From: Palsa-504 sp963819785
GTDB taxonomy: Bacteria > Actinomycetota > Actinomycetes > Streptosporangiales > Streptosporangiaceae
DNA: 64,000 nucleotides
Direction of reading: 5' to 3'
Assembly (NCBI GenBank): GCA_963819785.1
Contig: CAWFXW010000020.1
Location: 434,001-498,000, forward strand
Shown piece by piece: positions 60,171 through 64,000 of this stretch. The notes under the pieces were generated by a model. The model was not told the DNA's origin and made no database searches. It worked only from the letters and a program-made list of their open reading frames with translations. The translations under genes and the position numbers were made by a program. How positions within the stretch are numbered: the first letter of the stretch is position 1; each line of letters opens with the position of its first letter.

Positions 60171-60731
60171 ATGACCGCTCACCTGCCGGAGGCCGCCTCA
60201 CTCGACGGCGAGCTCGGCGGCATGGCCGACGAGCTCGGTGCGACCTTCGACCACGTGGCGATCGCCGGACGCCGGATCCGGGACATGCTGCCGTTGTGGC
60301 GGGACACGCTGGGCGGGCGCTTCGTGATCGGCGCGGACAACCCCGAGACCGGCTGGCGCGCGGTCCGGCTCGAGCTGGCCGGGGTGTGGTGCCTGGAGCT
60401 GATCGAGCCGCTGGCGGGCTCGGCGTTCCTGGACAGCTTCCTGCGCGGCCGGCCCGAGGGCGGGCTGCACCACGTGACGTTCCTGGTGGACGACGTGCAG
60501 GCCGCGTTCGAGCGGTTCACCGCCCGGGGTTACGAGCCGTTCGGCGCCGATCGGGAGTGGTTCCAGATGTTCGTGCACCCGCGCCGGGCGGGCGGGGTGC
60601 TGCTGCAGCTCATGCGACGATACGAGGCGCGCCGCGACGAGGCTGAGGCTGGGGCAGGGGGGCCGGTCATGAGGCTGGAAGACGTGCTGGCCGGGCGGGG
60701 CCACCGGGGCACCGGCGTGAGCAGCCCCTGA
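60171..60731 (+). CDS. VOC family protein (glyoxalase / methylmalonyl-CoA-epimerase-like)
   Basis: A 186-residue vicinal-oxygen-chelate protein with two beta-alpha-beta-beta-beta modules: TFDHVAIAGRRIRDMLPLWRDTLGGRF with metal His, then GLHHVTFLVDDVQAAFERFTARGYEPFG with the second His, and GGVLLQLM where epimerases have the last metal Glu; Gln here leaves the metal site uncertain. Acting beside carboxyltransferases, a methylmalonyl-CoA epimerase role is attractive, but lyase or isomerase roles are equally possible. A C-terminal tail of about 30 residues is extra. Confidence 0.85.
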   Translation: MTAHLPEAASLDGELGGMADELGATFDHVAIAGRRIRDMLPLWRDTLGGRFVIGADNPETGWRAVRLELAGVWCLELIEPLAGSAFLDSFLRGRPEGGLHHVTFLVDDVQAAFERFTARGYEPFGADREWFQMFVHPRRAGGVLLQLMRRYEARRDEAEAGAGGPVMRLEDVLAGRGHRGTGVSSP

Positions 60732-60789
60732 GCGCTCCGGTGATGGCGGGACTGGTGGGACTGGTCGTGGTGAGCACCTGGCCGGTCCC

Positions 60790-60849
60790 AACTACGTCGT
60801 TGCCACAACGACGCACACCTGACTACGTGGCTGCCACAACGACGTAGTT
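60790..60849. terminator. Nested inverted/direct repeat between convergent genes
   Basis: Arms AACTACGTCGTTG (60790-60802) and CAACGACGTAGTT (60837-60849) are exact complements, and inside each half a direct copy of ACTACGTnGnTGCCACAACG occurs. A small hairpin (CGTCGTTG/CAACGACG) forms within the left half. Placed between the VOC stop and the opposing gene, it could end transcription both ways, but the repeat design also resembles a REP-like element. Confidence 0.6.
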
Positions 60850-60908
60850 GCGTGACGGGCCCAGGGCACCTGTGTCTCGGAGGGCAGGCGGCTGGGGTGC
60901 TAGAGGTG

Positions 60909-61241
60909 CTAGTCGGTGAGGGCCTGGCACCACTGGAGGACGGGGGGGTTGTTCGCGAGGTCCATGGTGGCGGTCATCTCGATGCGGCCGTCGGTGGAGG
61001 CGGCGACGAGGGCGGCCATGGCGCCGGCCACGTCGTCGGTGTCCATCTCGTACACCGCGACATAGCGGTGGGTAGCCGGGGCGCCGGGCAGGTCCGCTAC
61101 CCGGTAGCGGTGGGCGGCGGTGATGGCCGGGATGGCGGCACGGACCTGCGGGACGTGCGTGCCGTCGTACCAGGCGTTGAACTCGGCCTCGCTCTCGTCG
61201 TCGACCGGGCTGGCCCACGCCATGAACATTGACTTCGCCAT
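60909..61241 (-). CDS. Small dimeric alpha/beta-barrel protein (EthD/DUF4286-like)
   Basis: A 110-residue ferredoxin-like-fold protein: KSMFMAWASPVDDESEAEFNAWYDGTHVPQV with the WY-THVP motif of DUF4286/EthD-type proteins, then AHRYRVADLPGAPATHRYVAVYEMD. Members of this group are often small accessory or isomerase-like enzymes in actinobacterial catabolic clusters, acting as dimers. No catalytic set can be assigned. Start at 61241. Confidence 0.82.
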   Translation of the reverse strand: MAKSMFMAWASPVDDESEAEFNAWYDGTHVPQVRAAIPAITAAHRYRVADLPGAPATHRYVAVYEMDTDDVAGAMAALVAASTDGRIEMTATMDLANNPPVLQWCQALTD

Positions 61242-61349
61242 CGGTGCTCCTATGGGTGCTTACTCATTGACTATTTGACAAGCGTCGACTTATGCGTCAC
61301 GCTAACGCCTGGGACTGGGCTAGGTCAACGGCGCTACGCCGGTGAAGGG

Positions 61350-61385
61350 GCTTCGGGTAGCTAGATGGCTTCGGATAGCTAGATG
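61350..61385. repeat. Tandem 18-bp direct repeat at the MBL-gene start
   Basis: GCTTCGGGTAGCTAGATG (61350-61367) is followed at once by a copy with one base changed (61368-61385). The second copy ends in the ATG that could start the metallo-beta-lactamase gene. Confidence 0.8.
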
Positions 61386-62546
61386 CCGGCGCAGCCGGAC
61401 GCGGCGAACGGGAGTGGCGGGCAGGGACAGGCCTGCGTCGGCCTGAGGTCCATGGAAGCGGACACCGACGGCCTGAAGTCCGCGGAATCGGGTGGCGCGG
61501 GGGCGGCGCAGCGGTACGCCTGGCTGGAGAACCTGCTCCCGCCGGTGGAAGAGGTGCGGCCGGGCCTGTGGTCGATTCCCGTGCCGTGGCCGGGCAGCGG
61601 GCTGCGCTACACGCTTTCGTACCTGATCACCGGCCGGGGCGGTCCGGCGCTGATCGACACCGGGTGGCCGACCGACGAGGGCTGGGACGCCCTGGCCGAT
61701 CGCGTCGCGCAGACCGGGCACGACCTCACCGAGATCAGGTACGTACTGGTCACGCACGCCCACGCCGATCACCTGGGCATGGCCGGACGGGTGCGCGTAG
61801 CCTCGGGCGCACTGGTCGGCATGCACCCGGCCGAGTCCACCGTCCTGCTGCACCGGGTGGGGTTGCAGACCTGGCGAGAGCGCCTGTCCGGCTGGCTGAG
61901 CGCCCGCGGCGCCCCGGATGACCAGCGGGCCGAGATCACCGACTTGATGGCAGGAGCGGTCGCATTCCACGCCCGGCTGGCGCGCGCGGATTTCGCCGTC
62001 GAGGACGGCGGGCTGCCGCTCGGGGCCGGGACCGGCCTGCGGGCGGTCTGGACGCCCGGGCACACGCCGGGTCACCTGTGCTTCTACGACGAGCGGAACG
62101 ACGTGCTGCTGACCGGCGACCACGTACTGCCGCGGATCACGCCGCACATCGGGCTGCCGCCCGGCGCGGAGGGCGACCCGCTCGGCGATTACGAGGCCTC
62201 GCTGCGCGCGCTGGCCCGGTACAGCCCCGCCGAAGTCCTGCCCGCGCACGAGTACCGGTTCGCCGACCTCGGTGCCCGCCTCGAGGCGTTGCTGTCGCAC
62301 CACCGGACCCGGCTGGCCGAGGTCGAGCACGCCGTCGCCAACGACCCCGGCCTGTCGACCTGGGCCGTCGCGGAGGCGCTGACCTGGTCCCGGGGCTGGG
62401 AGCAGACCCAGGGCGGAGCCCGGCACAGCGCGATCAGCGAGACGTGGGCGCACCTGGTCCACCTGCAGGGACGCCAGCGGGTGATCAATCACGGCCGCGA
62501 ACGCGACTCCTGGACGCCGGGGCCGCGCTGCTCGGCCGCGGACTGA
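61383..62546 (+). CDS. MBL-fold metallo-hydrolase
   Basis: A protein of 387 residues with a metallo-beta-lactamase fold: LITGRGGPALIDTGWPTDEG, VLVTHAHADHLGMAG with the HxHxDH metal motif near residues 124-130, then TPGHTPGHLCFYDE, LLTGDHVLPRITPHIG and LPAHEYRF, supplying the remaining metal ligands. The C-terminal helical extension is that of the lactonase/thioesterase-like group. ATG 61383 comes from a direct repeat and lacks an RBS; ATG 61452, after CTGAGG, is a good alternative and the fold only starts about residue 45. Substrate unknown; ester or thioester hydrolysis is possible. Confidence 0.87.
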   Translation: MPAQPDAANGSGGQGQACVGLRSMEADTDGLKSAESGGAGAAQRYAWLENLLPPVEEVRPGLWSIPVPWPGSGLRYTLSYLITGRGGPALIDTGWPTDEGWDALADRVAQTGHDLTEIRYVLVTHAHADHLGMAGRVRVASGALVGMHPAESTVLLHRVGLQTWRERLSGWLSARGAPDDQRAEITDLMAGAVAFHARLARADFAVEDGGLPLGAGTGLRAVWTPGHTPGHLCFYDERNDVLLTGDHVLPRITPHIGLPPGAEGDPLGDYEASLRALARYSPAEVLPAHEYRFADLGARLEALLSHHRTRLAEVEHAVANDPGLSTWAVAEALTWSRGWEQTQGGARHSAISETWAHLVHLQGRQRVINHGRERDSWTPGPRCSAAD

Positions 62547-62667
62547 CAGCCGGGGCTCGCGGTTCGGCGACGGGCGGACTAACCGGCCTCCGCTGTTTCG
62601 CGGTGGACTGATCGCCGGCTCGCGTTCGCGGCTGAGGGTCGCTGAGCCACTTGTTTTACTGCGCGAA

Positions 62668-64000
62668 TTACGGGCCGAGGGGATGAGCAGGCCCGCCACC
62701 GCGGCGAGCGCGAGCCCGACGGCCATGATCGCGAACCCGGCCGTGTAGCCGGACTGGGCCGGCAGGCCGGAATGCCCCAGGCGGGACGTGACGATGCTGG
62801 CCATGACCGCCGAGCCGATGCTGCCGCCCAGCGTGCGAATGTTCGCGTTCATGCCGCCGGCCACGCCGGTCTGGCTGGCCGGCACTCCGGCGACGACCAG
62901 CGCGGACATGGCCGGGAAGGCGAGCCCGAAGCCGACGCCCATAACGGCGTTGGACAGGTAGATCTGCCACTGATGGGCGTGCGCGAAGGCCAGGATGGCC
63001 AGGGCCGCGCACCCGGTCAGGCAGCCGGCCACGACCAGCACCTTGCCGCCCACGCGGCGGGTGAACCGGCCGGAGAACATGCCCACCGCGGACATGGTGA
63101 CCGAGGAAGGCAGCAACATCAACCCGGACGCGATGATGCTGGCGCCGAACCCGTACCCGGCCGCGCGCGGGGTCTGCACGAACTCGGGCAGGAAGGCGAA
63201 CGTCGCGTACATGCCCGTGCCGAGCAGCAGCGCGACCAGGTTGGACGTCCACACGGCCGGGATCCGCATCATCTGCATGTCGATCAGCGGGGTGGCGGCC
63301 CGCAGCTCGGCGAACATCCAGCCCGCCACCAGCAGCGCGCTCACCGCCAGCAGGCCGATCACAGTGGCCGAACCCCAGCCCCAGTCCGGCGCCTCGCTCA
63401 CCGCGACCAGCAGCGCGACCAGCCAGGCGGACATCAGCACCGCGGGCCGCCAGCTGATCCGCCCGGGGACGCGCACCGGGGAGGACGGCACGAACAGCAC
63501 CGCGGAGACCGCCGCGACCACGGTCAGGATCAGCGGCAGCCAGAACAGCCAGTGCCAGTCCAGCGCGTCCACGATCGGGCCGGCCAGGACGATACCGAGC
63601 CCGGCCCCGACCCCGGTCAGCGCCGCGATGGACCCCACCGCGCCGGTGACCCGGTCGGCGGGGAACTCGTCCCGGATGATCCCGAACGCGAGCGGCACCA
63701 TGCCGCCGCCGACGCCCTGGATTACCCGGGCCGCGATCATCACCTCGATCGAGGAGGCGACCGCGGACAGCAGCGAGCCGGCCGCCAGCGCGGCCAGCGA
63801 CACCACGAACACCCGCTGTTTGCCGATCATGTCGCCGACCCGGCCCAGGATGGGGGTCATGACCGACGCGGACAGCAGGTAGGCGGTCAGCACCCAGGTC
63901 ACCGCGCTCTGCGAGGTGTGCAGCTCATGCTGGACGGTGGTCAGGACCGGGATGACCAGCGACTGCAGCAGCGCGAACACCGACACGCCCAGCGCCAGGA
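62668..64000 (-). CDS. MFS transporter, DHA2 (14-TM) type, 5' end outside window
   Basis: The frame is open to the right edge (LALGVSVFALLQSLVIPVLTT, the end of the first helix), so the start is outside. It has WVLTAYLLSASVMTPILGRVGDMIGKQRVF with the loop 2-3 motif, AARVIQGVGGGMVPLAFGI (motif C region), a second half starting at IPAVWTSNLVALLLGTGMY and an ending VGLALAAVAGLLIPSAR. DHA2 pumps export drugs or other hydrophobic compounds. No stop follows in this frame until 61320, deep in the antisense of the MBL gene; a TAA one frame away at 62668 suggests a lost stop by frameshift, so I set the boundary there. Confidence 0.82.

Noticed and set aside
1..64000. tRNA, rRNA or CRISPR features
   Set aside because: No cloverleaf-like segment, rRNA signature or spaced identical repeats were noticed on either strand; a tRNAscan or CRISPR search would be decisive.

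Overview
The window is high-GC DNA (roughly 70 percent by eye) with GTG and TTG starts beside ATG, G-rich Shine-Dalgarno sites, ATGA-overlapped operons and F420-type luciferase-like oxidoreductases. That combination points to a soil-type actinomycete (Actinomycetota). I cannot name the genus. I saw no rRNA, tRNA or CRISPR array.

Most of the 64 kb is an acyl-CoA catabolic island. 0-4 kb: an SDR 3' end, a PadR regulator with its membrane protein, a quinone-oxidoreductase-like MDR and half of an MFS transporter. 4-13 kb: an acyl-CoA dehydrogenase (ACAD) pair, a three-subunit molybdenum hydroxylase (CoxM/S/L type) and two acyl-CoA carboxyltransferase genes facing the other way. 13-17 kb: a Nudix hydrolase, an ArsR-type regulator and a double-domain CaiB/BaiF CoA-transferase. 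17-22 kb: a branched-chain-type ABC importer (LivH, fused LivM-LivG, LivF), a solo TnpB and a second, near-identical ArsR-type regulator. 23-28.5 kb: a second ACAD pair, a CoxE-like VWA protein and the ABC solute-binding lipoprotein.

28.5-36.6 kb is different in kind. It looks like an exopolysaccharide locus: a small membrane protein, a 1005-residue polypeptide joining a VWA-like domain, a processive family-2 glycosyltransferase and a lectin-like domain, a UDP-GlcNAc 2-epimerase, a DUF2334 (deacetylase-fold) secreted protein and a clan GH-A-like lipoprotein.

36.6-64 kb returns to CoA chemistry: enoyl-CoA hydratases, a MoxR-VWA (CoxD/CoxE-like) pair, an AccD-AccA-type carboxyltransferase, MFS transporters, an F420 LLM oxidoreductase, a Cys-less thiolase-like (Ltp2-type) protein, an aldehyde dehydrogenase, a split MaoC hydratase, an alpha/beta hydrolase, a second MoxR, ETF beta and alpha, a second double CaiB, a third ACAD pair, an SDR, a tandem-hotdog MaoC, a VOC protein, a small alpha/beta-barrel protein, a metallo-beta-lactamase-fold hydrolase and a DHA2-type MFS running off the right edge.

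A plausible working scheme (inference): the ABC importer brings in an acid; the CaiB proteins or an unseen ligase make the CoA ester; the Mo hydroxylase, ACAD pairs (electrons to ETF), hydratases, aldolase-like protein and aldehyde dehydrogenase break it down; carboxyltransferases handle branched or short acyl-CoA products. Several operons share a promoter layout (TTGAC, 18-bp spacer, TA-rich -10) followed by an AT-rich operator, which suggests one regulon, perhaps run by the two ArsR-type paralogues.

At least a dozen single-base reading-frame breaks interrupt otherwise well-conserved genes, mainly at 10-13 kb and 43-58 kb. Many lie in G/C runs, so base-calling error is as likely as real decay. 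I mark these genes as broken as sequenced, and say where each frame changes.
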